Origin: Betaproteobacteria bacterium Ga0077523
GTDB taxonomy: Bacteria; Pseudomonadota; Gammaproteobacteria; Burkholderiales; Ga0077523
NCBI GenBank assembly: GCA_001464695.1
Contig: LNDQ01000150.1
Location: 62,001-126,000, forward strand
DNA length: 64,000 nt
Direction of reading: 5' to 3'
This document shows positions 26,801 through 34,678 of this stretch, in pieces. Made by a program: the position numbers and the translations under genes. The notes beneath the pieces are model-generated. The model was not told the origin of the DNA. It was given only the letters and a program-made list of their open reading frames with translations, and made no database searches. Within the stretch, counting starts at the first letter, position 1, and each line of letters begins with the position of its first letter.

Positions 26801-26980
26801 ACGGCGTCCGGCCCCGGCGCCAACAGCCTGCGCGCCATCGGCACCGGTGTCATCGGCGGCATCGTGTTCTCCACCATGATCGCCGTGTTTTTCGCGCCGG
26901 TGTTCTTCTGGATGCTGGAGTCGGCCAGTCAACGATTCGGCGGCGGCAGCAAACCTGCGGCCCGTACGGCGGGTCACTGA
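23840..26980 (+). CDS. RND multidrug efflux pump, HAE1 family (AcrB/MexB/MexF-like)
   Basis: A 1046-residue inner-membrane proton-driven drug exporter of normal length. The N terminus FTHFFIDRPILSSVISILILLGGA begins TM1. The proton-relay Asp pair is in IGLVVDDAIVVVENVEVNM (about residues 407-411), and the C-terminal half repeats the layout with LVGLSAKNAILICEFA. The pore domains carry FKPGSNPDINQVNVQNRV and PEEDQGYFFAVIEAPD. The start is GTG 23840, 12 bases after the adaptor stop. Substrates of this family include antibiotics, dyes and solvents; no specificity can be read here. A local regulator gene is absent. Confidence 0.95.
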   Translation: MFTHFFIDRPILSSVISILILLGGAVSMLVSPIEQYPELAPPQVSVEARYPGATAEVIANTVAAPIETQINGVDNLLYFNSVSSSSGNVTINVVFKPGSNPDINQVNVQNRVSQALPLIPQVVSQQGVTVEKKSSSIMMILSVFSPDDRYDDTYIDNYTNLYVLEELKRVPGANRASVFGLPDIAMRVWLRPDRLAQLGISVQDVAAAIQSQNQTFGIGQIGAQPTDKGVQQTFVVTAQGLLTRPEEFEDIIVRTAKQGAAIVRVKDVGRVELAKRDYSIASRMNGKVATTIGIYQQPGANAVDTAKAVRARMEELKKQFPTGLDYKVTLDTSLFTLNSIDKVVHTFFEAVVLVIAVVFLFLQSLRATLIPILAVPVSIIGTFIGMHLLGFSVNMLTMFGMILAIGLVVDDAIVVVENVEVNMTKHGLSALDASKQAMTEIAGALISIVLVLVAVFLPVAFLGGVTGTLYKQFAITIAISVVISGLMALTLSPALAAIIIKAHHGEKRGFFRWFENGFQKLTNGYVGIVARLIQGWPITLIAFAGVIAGILVMFRILPGSFVPEEDQGYFFAVIEAPDTASQSYVAQLVERVETIMRSESAVQDIAVVNGYSMIDGTFRNNAAIVFPSLKPFDERKDASQLSFAVLPRLNKQFAALQEGFVFAINPPSIPGLGTTGGFEFYIQNRGAGDARATSAAIQAFMAAARQRPELVGVSTTFRGSTQQLFVELDRSKAEVLGVAVQDAFQTMQSFFGSSVAGQFTQFSRVWWVVMQADAQYRSDPRDFEKVYVRSHGGGMVPLSALIRTRYAAAPKLMERFNGFPAVKVTGSPAPGFSSGQALAAMEAVAGATLPGDFSYAWAGQALQEKQSGSTSSIAFVAGLVVVFLLLSAQFEKWTVPIAVVLTVPIAILGALLLTWIRGLENDVYFQVGLVTLVGLSAKNAILICEFALERVHQGMAVKEAAIEAAGLRLRAIVMTSLAFGLGCVPLATASGPGANSLRAIGTGVIGGIVFSTMIAVFFAPVFFWMLESASQRFGGGSKPAARTAGH

Positions 26981-26983
26981 CGC

Positions 26984-28885
26984 ATGAGACCCCGGTCCGG
27001 TGTTCGCGCGGTCTCGATGGTGGCCATGCTGTTCGCCGCCGGCTGCACAGTGGGACCGGACTGGCAGCGACCGAAGACGGAGGCACCCGCGGCGTGGCGC
27101 GTCGAACCTTCGCAGGCCGCCGAGATCGCCAACCTGCGCTGGTGGGAGAGCTTCGACGACCCGGCGCTGAACGAACTGGTCGGTATCGCACTCCAGGAGA
27201 ATCGCGACCTGCTGCGAGCGGCCGCCCGCGTCGATCAGTTTCTCGGCGCGCTGCGCACGACCCGCTCGCAGTTCTACCCGCAGTTGGGATACAACGGCGC
27301 TGCGAGCACGAACCGGTTGAGCGAGAACGGGCAACCGCCGTTGTCGCCCGGCGTGAATCGCGACTACGACCTGTATACCGCAGCGCTGGGCGCGTCGTGG
27401 CAGATCGATCTGTTCGGGCGGGTGCGACGTCTGGCCGAATCGTCGCAGGCCCAGGTGTACGCGAGCGAGCAGGGGCGCCGCGGCGTGGTGCTGTCGGTGG
27501 TGACCGGTGTCGCGACCAGCTACATCGCTCTGCGCGCACTCGATCGTCAGCTCGAGATCGCTCGCAGCACGGCGAAGAATTTCGAGGAAACCCAGCAGTT
27601 GTTCGAATTGCGTTTCTACGGTGGCGTCATCTCCGAAGTGGAACTGGCGCAGGTCCAATCGCAGTACCAGCAGGCGCTCGCGGCCATCCCCTCCCTGGAG
27701 CGCCAGGTGGCTCAGCAGGAGAATCTGCTCTCGATCCTGCTCGGTCGCAACCCGGGCGCCATCCCGCGCGGCAAGACTATCGATGCGGTGAGCTTTCCTG
27801 CAGTGCCCGCAGGGCTGCCCTCGACCCTGCTCGAGCGGCGCCCGGACATCCTGCAGGCCGAGCAGCTGCTGCGTTCGTCGAATGCCACCATCGGCGCGAC
27901 GAAGGCGCTCTACTATCCGACGCTGTCGTTGACCGGCGCGCTTGGCTTCACCAGCACGTCGCTCGACAATTTCGCGAACGGGTCGTCGACCGCCGGGTCG
28001 CTGGGGGCGAGCCTGGTCGGGCCGATCTTCACCTTCGGGCGCATCGAAGGTCAGGTCAAGACCGCCGAGGCCGCCCGGGCCGAAGCCGCTGCGTTCTACG
28101 AACAGGTGGTGCTGAACGCATTTCGCGAGACCAACGACGCCCTGATCGGCGTGCAGAAACGCACCGAGGAGCGCGCTGCACTGGTGAAACGGGTCGAGGC
28201 ATTGCGCACCTACGCGCGGCTTTCGCGCGCGCGTTTCGACGGCGGCGTGTCGAGTTATCTCGAGGTGATCTACGCCGAGAACGAGTTGTTCGCTGCGGAG
28301 TTGAATGCGGTGGCCGCATTGGCGCAGCGCTATGGCGAACTGATCAACGTCTACAAGGCTCTCGGGGGTGGTTGGGTCGATGCGGTCGATCCGCTCGGCC
28401 CGAAGCCTGGGACGCGGGAGGCAGAGGCGGCAGCACCGGCCGCGCCCGCCGCCGCCGGAGCGGCCGGTGCTGCCGCTGCTGCCGCACGACCCGCTGAACC
28501 CAGCCCGGTCCAGACCGTGGCTGCGACGGACGACCGCATCGACGTGCACCGCGAAGGCGACACGACAATCGTCGATGTTCGTCGTGTGCGCGGCATCGGC
28601 GGCGTGGAGGTGAAGCTGCCGCAGAGCGGACCGCAGGCGGTCCTGTTCCGCTTCCACGATTTTCCGGCGCTGGAGAGCTTCAAGGCGCGATCCACCCGTG
28701 GTGAACTCGCCTGCGAGTCGCAGCGACGCGAGGCGCAGGCGGCCAGGACCGTATGCCGGTCCGGCGGAAAGGAACTGGACGTGATCCGGATTTCAGGTAA
28801 CGCTATCGCCGTGCGGATTCCGGAGTCGATCCTCAACCAACCCGGAGACGTGGCGGAAGTACGGTGGGTGGATCAATGGCGATGA
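26984..28885 (+). CDS. NodT-family outer-membrane factor with extra C-terminal domain
   Basis: A 633-residue TolC-like outer-membrane channel for the RND pump, starting three bases after the pump stop. The lipobox ends FAAGC with Cys-21. The two OEP repeats are complete (DWQRPKTEAPAAWR; WWESFDDPALNELVGIALQENRDL; SWQIDLFGRVRR; LLERRPDILQAEQLLRSSNATIGATKALYYPTLSLTG). After the barrel/helical part comes an Ala/Pro linker at about 481-508 and then about 105 residues not normal for this family (about residues 527-633). The same domain is present on the second outer-membrane factor of this window (30948-32702). Normal members end at about 470-500 residues. Confidence 0.9.
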   Translation: MRPRSGVRAVSMVAMLFAAGCTVGPDWQRPKTEAPAAWRVEPSQAAEIANLRWWESFDDPALNELVGIALQENRDLLRAAARVDQFLGALRTTRSQFYPQLGYNGAASTNRLSENGQPPLSPGVNRDYDLYTAALGASWQIDLFGRVRRLAESSQAQVYASEQGRRGVVLSVVTGVATSYIALRALDRQLEIARSTAKNFEETQQLFELRFYGGVISEVELAQVQSQYQQALAAIPSLERQVAQQENLLSILLGRNPGAIPRGKTIDAVSFPAVPAGLPSTLLERRPDILQAEQLLRSSNATIGATKALYYPTLSLTGALGFTSTSLDNFANGSSTAGSLGASLVGPIFTFGRIEGQVKTAEAARAEAAAFYEQVVLNAFRETNDALIGVQKRTEERAALVKRVEALRTYARLSRARFDGGVSSYLEVIYAENELFAAELNAVAALAQRYGELINVYKALGGGWVDAVDPLGPKPGTREAEAAAPAAPAAAGAAGAAAAAARPAEPSPVQTVAATDDRIDVHREGDTTIVDVRRVRGIGGVEVKLPQSGPQAVLFRFHDFPALESFKARSTRGELACESQRREAQAARTVCRSGGKELDVIRISGNAIAVRIPESILNQPGDVAEVRWVDQWR

Positions 28886-28961
28886 TCCCCTGTACCGCTC
28901 GAGCGGGCGGCGTCAGCGCCGCTCCTGGTGCAAGAAAATCAACGATGGAAGGAGAATCTCG

Positions 28962-29522
28962 ATGAGCATGATCGAACGCGTTGCAGCAGTCTTTGCCGGG
29001 GCCCTGGCGCTCCTCACTGTGTCCGCGCAGGCCGCCGATGAAGGGTTCTACGTCGGTCTGGGTACCGGCCAGGCCCAGGTGAAGGATGAGCCTTCGCAGT
29101 TTCCCGGGCAGGGGTTCAACGAGAACAGCACTCCTTATCGCGTGTTCGGCGGCTACCGGTTGGGATTGATCCCCATCCTGGACTTTGCCGCGGAGCTCGG
29201 CTACCGCGATCTCGGCGAGGCCGAAGGGAACGTGGCCGGAACCTCGGCGCAGTACAAGGTCAAGGGTGCGGACGCCTCGCTTCTCGCCATCTTTCCGATC
29301 CTGGGCTTCGATCTGTTCGGCAAGGTCGGCCTGATGCAATTCGACCTGGACAAGACGTTCGCCGGCGCGACGACCGGTTCCAGCGGCACTGCGCCCATCT
29401 ACGGCGTGGGCGCGGGCTTCCGCTTCTGGCGGCTCGGCATTCGTGCCGAGTACGAGCGCATCGAGATCGACGACTTGAAGAGCGTGGATGTCGGCATGGT
29501 GAGCGTGACCTTCCGCTTCTGA
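28962..29522 (+). CDS. Outer-membrane beta-barrel (OmpA-like barrel) protein
   Basis: A 186-residue exported barrel. The start ATG 28962 follows GAAGGAGAAT by about ten bases; signal peptide cleavage is near VSAQAAD. Strands: EGFYVGLGTGQAQVKDE, YRVFGGYRLGLIPILDFAAELGYRDL, YKVKGADASLLAIFPILGFDLFGKVGLMQF, GVGAGFRFWRLGIRAEYERIEI and SVDVGMVSVTFRF, with terminal Phe. This is the eight-strand OmpA/OMP_b-brl pattern. It follows the RND operon on the same strand after 76 bases; the link may be accidental. Confidence 0.75.
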   Translation: MSMIERVAAVFAGALALLTVSAQAADEGFYVGLGTGQAQVKDEPSQFPGQGFNENSTPYRVFGGYRLGLIPILDFAAELGYRDLGEAEGNVAGTSAQYKVKGADASLLAIFPILGFDLFGKVGLMQFDLDKTFAGATTGSSGTAPIYGVGAGFRFWRLGIRAEYERIEIDDLKSVDVGMVSVTFRF

Positions 29523-29531
29523 CCGGGAGTG

Positions 29532-29564
29532 CGAGGCGCCGCCGCTCAAAGCAGCGGCGCCTCG
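29532..29564. terminator. Stem-loop between convergent genes, likely bidirectional terminator
   Basis: CGAGGCGCCGC (29532-29542) pairs perfectly with GCGGCGCCTCG (29554-29564), an 11-bp stem with an 11-base loop. It lies where the barrel gene (stop 29522) and the HD-GYP gene (stop 29546) converge, overlapping the last codons of the latter. There is no T-run. Confidence 0.5.
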
Positions 29565-30925
29565 ACCGGGAAATAGCGGGCCGATAGCCGCCGCACCTCG
29601 TCGCGGATACCTTCGTCCTCGCGGCCGCCGTAGCGCTGAAACAGCCCGGGCGCGATCGGCAGGAAGGCATCGAGAATCCTGCCGTCGAAGTGCGTGTCGC
29701 GACCCTGCTCCAGCACGGCGATGGTGTCGTCGAATGAGAGTGCTTCCTTGTAGGGGCGGCGCGACGTGAGCGCATCGAACACGTCGACGACGGCGAAGAT
29801 CCTGGCGGTGATCGGGATCTGGTTGCCGCGCAACGCCCGCGGATAGCCGCTGCCGTCGAACTTCTCGTGGTGCGAGCCCACGACTTCCGCAGCGTCGGCC
29901 AGCCAGGGCGAGCGCGACACCATCTCCACGCCGTGCTGAACGTGGGTGCGCATCACGCTGAACTCCTCCTCGGTGAGGCGCGCGGGCTTGAGCAGCACGG
30001 TGTCGCGGATGCCGATCTTGCCGACATCGTGCAGGAACGCGCCCTTCAGCAGCACCTGCATCTGCCGTGTGGAAAGACCGGCGGCTTCGCCGAGGACCAT
30101 CGAGTACAGCGTGACGCGATAGTTGTGCGCATCGGTGTCGCTGTCGCGTTTGGCGATCGCGGCTCCCAGGAGTGCGAGTGCCGACAGGTTGGCATCGAGC
30201 AGTCGCGCCGACGACTCTGCGAGCCGTTCCAGCAGTCGCCGGACGACGGGGTAGATCAGTCCGGCGGTGAGGAGCACCACCACGACCGAGCCGGCGGTGA
30301 GCGCCAGCGTCTGCCGGCGGGCTTCGGTGGCGGTCGTCGATGCCGCGGCGAAGATCAGTTCCACCTCGCCCCGGATGGTGCCGCTGCCGTCGCGCAGTGG
30401 TGCCAGCACGCGCACCAGGGGTGCGCGATCCGAGCGCAGGCGTTCGGTCGTCGTCCGCTCGCCGCTGCCCGGTGGGCGCATCGCGCGGTCCGTCGTCACG
30501 CCGGGAGCGAGGGGAAAGTCGGGATCCGCCACTTCCCGGATCGCATCGACCCCCGGCGCGAAGATGCGCGCGTACACGAAGTGGCCGAAGGACCGATGGA
30601 TGCGCATCTGCAAGCGTTCGTCCAGTGCCGCACCGAATGCGTCGGTGGGGTTGATGTTTCGCGTCGCGGCAATCTCCGTTGCGCGCGCTGACAGGCGCGC
30701 CAGTTCCTCATCGGCGGCGCCGGCCACTTGCCGTTCGAAGGATCGCTCGGCGTGCAGGTACGTGGCCGTGCCGACGCCGGCGGCGATGATGACGGCCACG
30801 GCTGCAATCCGTTTCCATAGCATGCGGTGGACCGCGGCGCGCAGCTGGCCCGGGGCCAGGGATTGGCTCGACGCCGGTGGCGCCTCCTGCGGGGACGCAG
30901 CGTGCGTCGGATGGTGGGGGTCCAC
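29546..30925 (-). CDS. Membrane-bound HD-GYP domain phosphodiesterase
   Basis: A 459-residue inner-membrane protein predicted to hydrolyse cyclic di-GMP. One membrane segment at about residues 39-55 and another near 212-230 flank a periplasmic region of about 155 residues that could sense a signal. The cytoplasmic HD-GYP domain is intact: the HD pair at residues 299-300 (LHDVGKIG), HHEKFDGSGYP at 352-362, and VVDVFDALTSRRPYK. No HAMP or GGDEF domain is seen. It is the last gene of a four-gene operon with an outer-membrane factor, a HlyD adaptor and a DUF3302 protein (22-base gap to the former). Confidence 0.88.
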   Translation of the reverse strand: MDPHHPTHAASPQEAPPASSQSLAPGQLRAAVHRMLWKRIAAVAVIIAAGVGTATYLHAERSFERQVAGAADEELARLSARATEIAATRNINPTDAFGAALDERLQMRIHRSFGHFVYARIFAPGVDAIREVADPDFPLAPGVTTDRAMRPPGSGERTTTERLRSDRAPLVRVLAPLRDGSGTIRGEVELIFAAASTTATEARRQTLALTAGSVVVVLLTAGLIYPVVRRLLERLAESSARLLDANLSALALLGAAIAKRDSDTDAHNYRVTLYSMVLGEAAGLSTRQMQVLLKGAFLHDVGKIGIRDTVLLKPARLTEEEFSVMRTHVQHGVEMVSRSPWLADAAEVVGSHHEKFDGSGYPRALRGNQIPITARIFAVVDVFDALTSRRPYKEALSFDDTIAVLEQGRDTHFDGRILDAFLPIAPGLFQRYGGREDEGIRDEVRRLSARYFPVEAPLL

Positions 30926-30947
30926 AGGGATGCGTCCGCCGGGCCGA

Positions 30948-32702
30948 TCAGGGGCGCCGCTGCGTGGCCGCTTCCGACCAGCTGAGCGCGATGCGGGTCG
31001 CGCCGAGCTGGGTGGGCAATCCGACCTCGAGGTAGTCGTCGCGGCGACTCGGCTCGCCGACGCCCTTGCCGGCGGCGGTGCAGGCGTACCCGCTGGTATT
31101 CAGCAGGCTCGTGGAGGGTTTGCATTCCAGCGTCGTCGTGGCGGTCACGGCCCGTACGCTGTCGAGCGCCACGAAGGCGTGCAACCGAAGCTTCACGCTC
31201 GCGGGCCAGCCGCCGGAGGGTGCATCGACTTGCGCGTCGCCGCTGCCCACGACCCGGTGGACGTCGATGATCGCGCCGTCGGTCGCGCTGACGACCGCGA
31301 CACGGTCGCGCAGGTTCGTCTCTGGCCCGCCGAAGCCACCACCGAGCGCCAGGTGCAGGTTCACTCGCTGTACCCGCTGCTCGCTCTGCACCCGTAGCAG
31401 CACGCTGCGGGTCGCGTACAGGCCGAGCTGTTGCTGCTGCACCGGACGCAGGTCGATGGAGCCGATCTCGTACGCGACCCGTGACAGATTCGCTGCGCGT
31501 TCCCACGCGGCCACGCTACGTGTGAGGATCTGTTCGCGTTCGACCGCAGCGAATTCGGCACTCATCGCATTCTCGACGTCGTTGAACGCGCGCAGGGCGC
31601 GGCTGCCGAAATCGGCGACCGCGCGGCGCTGCTCGGCGCTGCGGATCGCCACCTGCGACTTGAGCGCACCGCCCTGATAGAGCGGCGCTGTCAGGCTGGC
31701 GCCCGCGCTCCATACCGGATTGTCGCGATCCTGCAGCAGGAACAGATCGCTCGATATGGAGTTCACTCCCCCGGTGAGCGAGATGCGCGGCAGACGTGCC
31801 GCCTGCGCTTCGCCGGTGCGGTTGAACGCGGTGGCAACGCGGCGCTCGGCGGCGATGATGTCCGGCCGGCGTTCCAGCAGCTGCGAGGGCAGGCCCGCAG
31901 GCACCGGCGCCGGCATCGCCGGCAGCACGGCCGGAACCGCGAGGTGGGCCGCGGGATAGCGACCGAGCAGCAATTCCAGCGCCCGGGTCGACTGCCGGTA
32001 GGCGAGATCGAGTTGGCGTGTCGTGTCGCGGTAGGTCTCGAAGTTCGCTTCCGCATTCGCGACGTCGATCGCGTCGCCGCGACCGACGCGCTGGCGGTCC
32101 TTGGCCAGGCTCACCAGACGGCCGGATGCGCCGATCGCCTCTTCGGCGATGGCCCGCTGCAGCCGCGCTTCGATCGCGAGCATCCAGCTCTTGGCCACGG
32201 CCGCCGCCAGCGACTGGCGGGCATACTCCAGATCCGCGAGCGCGGACGAGTATTGCGCCTCGCCCGCGGCCCGGCCGTAGCGCACTCGCCCCCAGACGTC
32301 GAGCTCCCAGGAGGCGATCAGCCCGGCACCCTCCAGACCGGAGTTGTCGCCGCTCAACTTGCCGCCGCCGCGCGCGAGGAAATTCACCGCGGGGTACAGG
32401 CTGGCGGCCGAGAGCTTGGCGTAACCCGCCGCCTCTTCGACCCGTGCCCCCGCGGTCCGCAGATCGGCGTTGTAGGCCAGGGCTTCCTCGACCAATGCGA
32501 TGAGTTGCGGATCGTTGAACGTCGCGAGCCAGCCTGCCGCCACGGGTGCTCCGAGCGCTCCATCGGACGCCCAGCGTTCCGGCACTTCCACCTGGGGTAA
32601 CGCCTGGCGGCGCAGTTCCACCGGGTCCGGCGGACTCTTCACCGCACACCCTGCGAGCACAGCGGTCGCAAGGAACCAGGGCAGGACACCGCGCGCGGCC
32701 AT
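30948..32702 (-). CDS. NodT-family outer-membrane factor with extra C-terminal domain
   Basis: A 584-residue outer-membrane lipoprotein channel. The start ATG at 32702 is two bases from the HlyD stop; the lipobox ends VLAGC, Cys-19. OEP repeats are present (WLATFNDPQLIALVEEALAYNADLRTAGARVEEA; SWELDVWGRVRYG; LLERRPDIIAAERRVATAFNRTGEAQAARLPRISLTG). After NLHLALGGGFGG, where such proteins normally end, there are about 110 more residues (about 476-584) that match the tail of the RND-operon factor: IIDVHRVVGSG, LRLHAFVALDSVRA, LECKPS and further on a second Cys in YACTAAGK. It should be the exit duct for the HlyD/DUF3302 pair. Confidence 0.88.
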   Translation of the reverse strand: MAARGVLPWFLATAVLAGCAVKSPPDPVELRRQALPQVEVPERWASDGALGAPVAAGWLATFNDPQLIALVEEALAYNADLRTAGARVEEAAGYAKLSAASLYPAVNFLARGGGKLSGDNSGLEGAGLIASWELDVWGRVRYGRAAGEAQYSSALADLEYARQSLAAAVAKSWMLAIEARLQRAIAEEAIGASGRLVSLAKDRQRVGRGDAIDVANAEANFETYRDTTRQLDLAYRQSTRALELLLGRYPAAHLAVPAVLPAMPAPVPAGLPSQLLERRPDIIAAERRVATAFNRTGEAQAARLPRISLTGGVNSISSDLFLLQDRDNPVWSAGASLTAPLYQGGALKSQVAIRSAEQRRAVADFGSRALRAFNDVENAMSAEFAAVEREQILTRSVAAWERAANLSRVAYEIGSIDLRPVQQQQLGLYATRSVLLRVQSEQRVQRVNLHLALGGGFGGPETNLRDRVAVVSATDGAIIDVHRVVGSGDAQVDAPSGGWPASVKLRLHAFVALDSVRAVTATTTLECKPSTSLLNTSGYACTAAGKGVGEPSRRDDYLEVGLPTQLGATRIALSWSEAATQRRP

Positions 32703-32704
32703 GG

Positions 32705-33931
32705 TCAGTGCAGCTTGAGAATCAGCCAGTTCGTGTAGGAGCCCACGCGCAGGATCACCTTGCGCACCACGTGGATCGCGGCCAGGTGTTCGGTGTAGAT
32801 CGCCGCATGTCCGGCCGCGCCGGCGGCGAAGAACAGCTCGCGGTCGCGCTCGGCCACGTCGAACTTCACGGCGAAGCGCCCGGGCGGCTGCGCGAACATG
32901 CCGGTCATCGGCAACGTCCCGCTCGGCGGCAGCTGGCCCTGCCCCTGGGCCCAGATGACCGAGTCCACCTTCGCCTTGACGATGCGGCCCGGATAGGTTT
33001 CGAGTGCGAACTCGGCTTCGTCGCCGGCGCGCACTTCGTGCAGTTCGTTCTGGTGGTACAGAGCGATGATCTGGCCCTCGGCTTCGACCAGGGTCATGAC
33101 GGCGTTGAGCGGCATACCGGCCACGAAACCGCCGGGGCGCAGCTGAAGATTGACCACGAAGCAGTCGCACGGTGATCGTACGGTGGTCTGTTGCAGTTCC
33201 CACTGGGCGTTCTCGAGCTGGGCACGGATGCCGGCAACCTGCGCGAACTCGCCTTCGCTGGTGCGGGCGCTCAGCTTCTGCCGGATCTGCTCCGCCGCCG
33301 CGCGCGCCTGGATCTCGGCGGCGCGGGCCTGTGCTTGCACCGCCCGTGCAGAATCGAGCTGGGCTTCGAACTCCTTCAGGTCGGTTTCGGAGCGTTCCAG
33401 CTCGAATTTGCTGCCCGCGCCGGTGCTCGCCAGGTCGCGGTTCTGAGCAACGCGCAGCCGTGCGAGTCCGAGCCGGGCCTCGACCTCGCGCGCGCGGCCG
33501 CTGGCCTGCTCGATGGCGCGGGTGGACTCGAGTACCTTGCCCTGCGCCTGCTTGAGGGACTCGTCGAGTTCGCGCTGGCTGGCGCGCGAACCGAGGAGCT
33601 GCGCCTCGAGCTGGTTGACCGTCAGCTGGTAAGGCGTGGGGTCGACTCGGAACAGGACATCGCCCTTCTTCACGAGGCGGTTGCCCTCCTCGACCGCCAC
33701 CTCGATCACCCGGCCGCGCACCTGCGACACGATGGGCACCGTGTACTTGTAAACGCGCACGTCGGACGACGATGGCGCATAGACGTTGAGCAGCAGGATC
33801 ATGGCCGTGAGGCCGACGATCGGGATGATCACCACGATCACCTGGCTGGTGGTGTTCCACGGCAGCCACTTGAACTTGATGAAGATCAGCCAGACGAAGA
33901 ACGCATAGATCGCGAGCAGGATCGCTTCCAT
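32705..33931 (-). CDS. HlyD-family secretion / membrane-fusion protein (YiaV/YibH-like)
   Basis: A 408-residue inner-membrane adaptor. Two N-terminal hydrophobic segments (ILLAIYAFFVWLIFIKFKWL and VIVVIIPIVGLTAMILLLNVY) precede the biotinyl-lipoyl part (YTVPIVSQVRGRVIEVAVEEGNRLVKKGDVLFRVDPTPY). A long coiled-coil hairpin follows at about residues 105-225, and then the second half-lipoyl and barrel (TTVRSPCDCFVVNLQLRPGGFVAGMPLNAVM). The DUF3302 partner is the gene just upstream, as with YiaV/YiaW and YibH/YibI of E. coli. No pump gene adjoins it. Confidence 0.85.
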   Translation of the reverse strand: MEAILLAIYAFFVWLIFIKFKWLPWNTTSQVIVVIIPIVGLTAMILLLNVYAPSSSDVRVYKYTVPIVSQVRGRVIEVAVEEGNRLVKKGDVLFRVDPTPYQLTVNQLEAQLLGSRASQRELDESLKQAQGKVLESTRAIEQASGRAREVEARLGLARLRVAQNRDLASTGAGSKFELERSETDLKEFEAQLDSARAVQAQARAAEIQARAAAEQIRQKLSARTSEGEFAQVAGIRAQLENAQWELQQTTVRSPCDCFVVNLQLRPGGFVAGMPLNAVMTLVEAEGQIIALYHQNELHEVRAGDEAEFALETYPGRIVKAKVDSVIWAQGQGQLPPSGTLPMTGMFAQPPGRFAVKFDVAERDRELFFAAGAAGHAAIYTEHLAAIHVVRKVILRVGSYTNWLILKLH

Positions 33932-33940
33932 GACGCCGAC

Positions 33941-34477
33941 CTAGGGCTCGAGACGCGGGGTCGACAGTTTCGCTTCGAGAGCCACCAGCCGCTCACGCAC
34001 GGGCAACAACTCTTCCGGCAAGACCCCACGCGCGGCCAGCGCTGCGAGTTCTTCCTCGATGCGAGCGACCTCGTCGGCGGCCGTGAGCTCGGAGTCTGCG
34101 TCGAGGCGCGCCAGTTCGGCATAGTAGTCCTCGTGCTTGTCGGTGCCGTAGGCGAGCTTGTGCATCACCGGCTTGCTGTAGGCCCAGAGCCACGCGAGCG
34201 GCCACAGCATGCCGCCGAACACCAGCGAGAGCAGGCAGAGGGTCTTGATGGCGTCCTTCTGCGGGTGGTGCCGCTTCTCGGCCACCTTCTCGGGAAGGAT
34301 GTGCACCAGCCAGAAGAGGATGATGCCGCCGATCGGCACCGCGAACAGGATGAAGATTGCAAGTCCGTTCGCCAGGGCGTCGAGGGCGTCGCCGTGCAGG
34401 AACGAGGCACGCGCCAGTCCCGGCGCCAAAGCCAGGCTGAAACCGATGCCCCCGGACGTAAAGCGCGTTGATGTCAT
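33941..34477 (-). CDS. DUF3302 inner-membrane protein (YiaW/YibI-like)
   Basis: A 178-residue inner-membrane protein, first gene of the operon. Segments: FLHGDALDALANGLAIFILFAVPIGGIILFWLVHILPEKVAEKRHHPQKDAI and TLCLLSLVFGGMLWPLAWLWAYSKPV, the DUF3302 core. The C-terminal 60 residues form a charged helical tail (YYAELARLDADSELTAADEVARIEEELAAL) longer than in the E. coli members. The start is ATG 34477; an upstream in-frame TTG 34486 would add three residues. Function is unknown, but the gene is always seen beside a HlyD-type gene in the families I know. Confidence 0.82.
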   Translation of the reverse strand: MTSTRFTSGGIGFSLALAPGLARASFLHGDALDALANGLAIFILFAVPIGGIILFWLVHILPEKVAEKRHHPQKDAIKTLCLLSLVFGGMLWPLAWLWAYSKPVMHKLAYGTDKHEDYYAELARLDADSELTAADEVARIEEELAALAARGVLPEELLPVRERLVALEAKLSTPRLEP

Positions 34478-34678
34478 GGCCGTCAAGGAGGAGACCTACG
34501 GGCTCAGCATATCACCGCGCGCCCGGAAGCCGGTTGATGCTGGTCATTGCGCTGCGCCCGCTTGCAGTGGTTACATGTTCGTGTTCGCGTGACGCCGGCG
34601 GCTCGGATCGCACCTCGTCCGGGTGCCGGCCCGACTCGGAGCGGTCGGCCCGCCGATTGCGAATTCTCGACAGGAACC

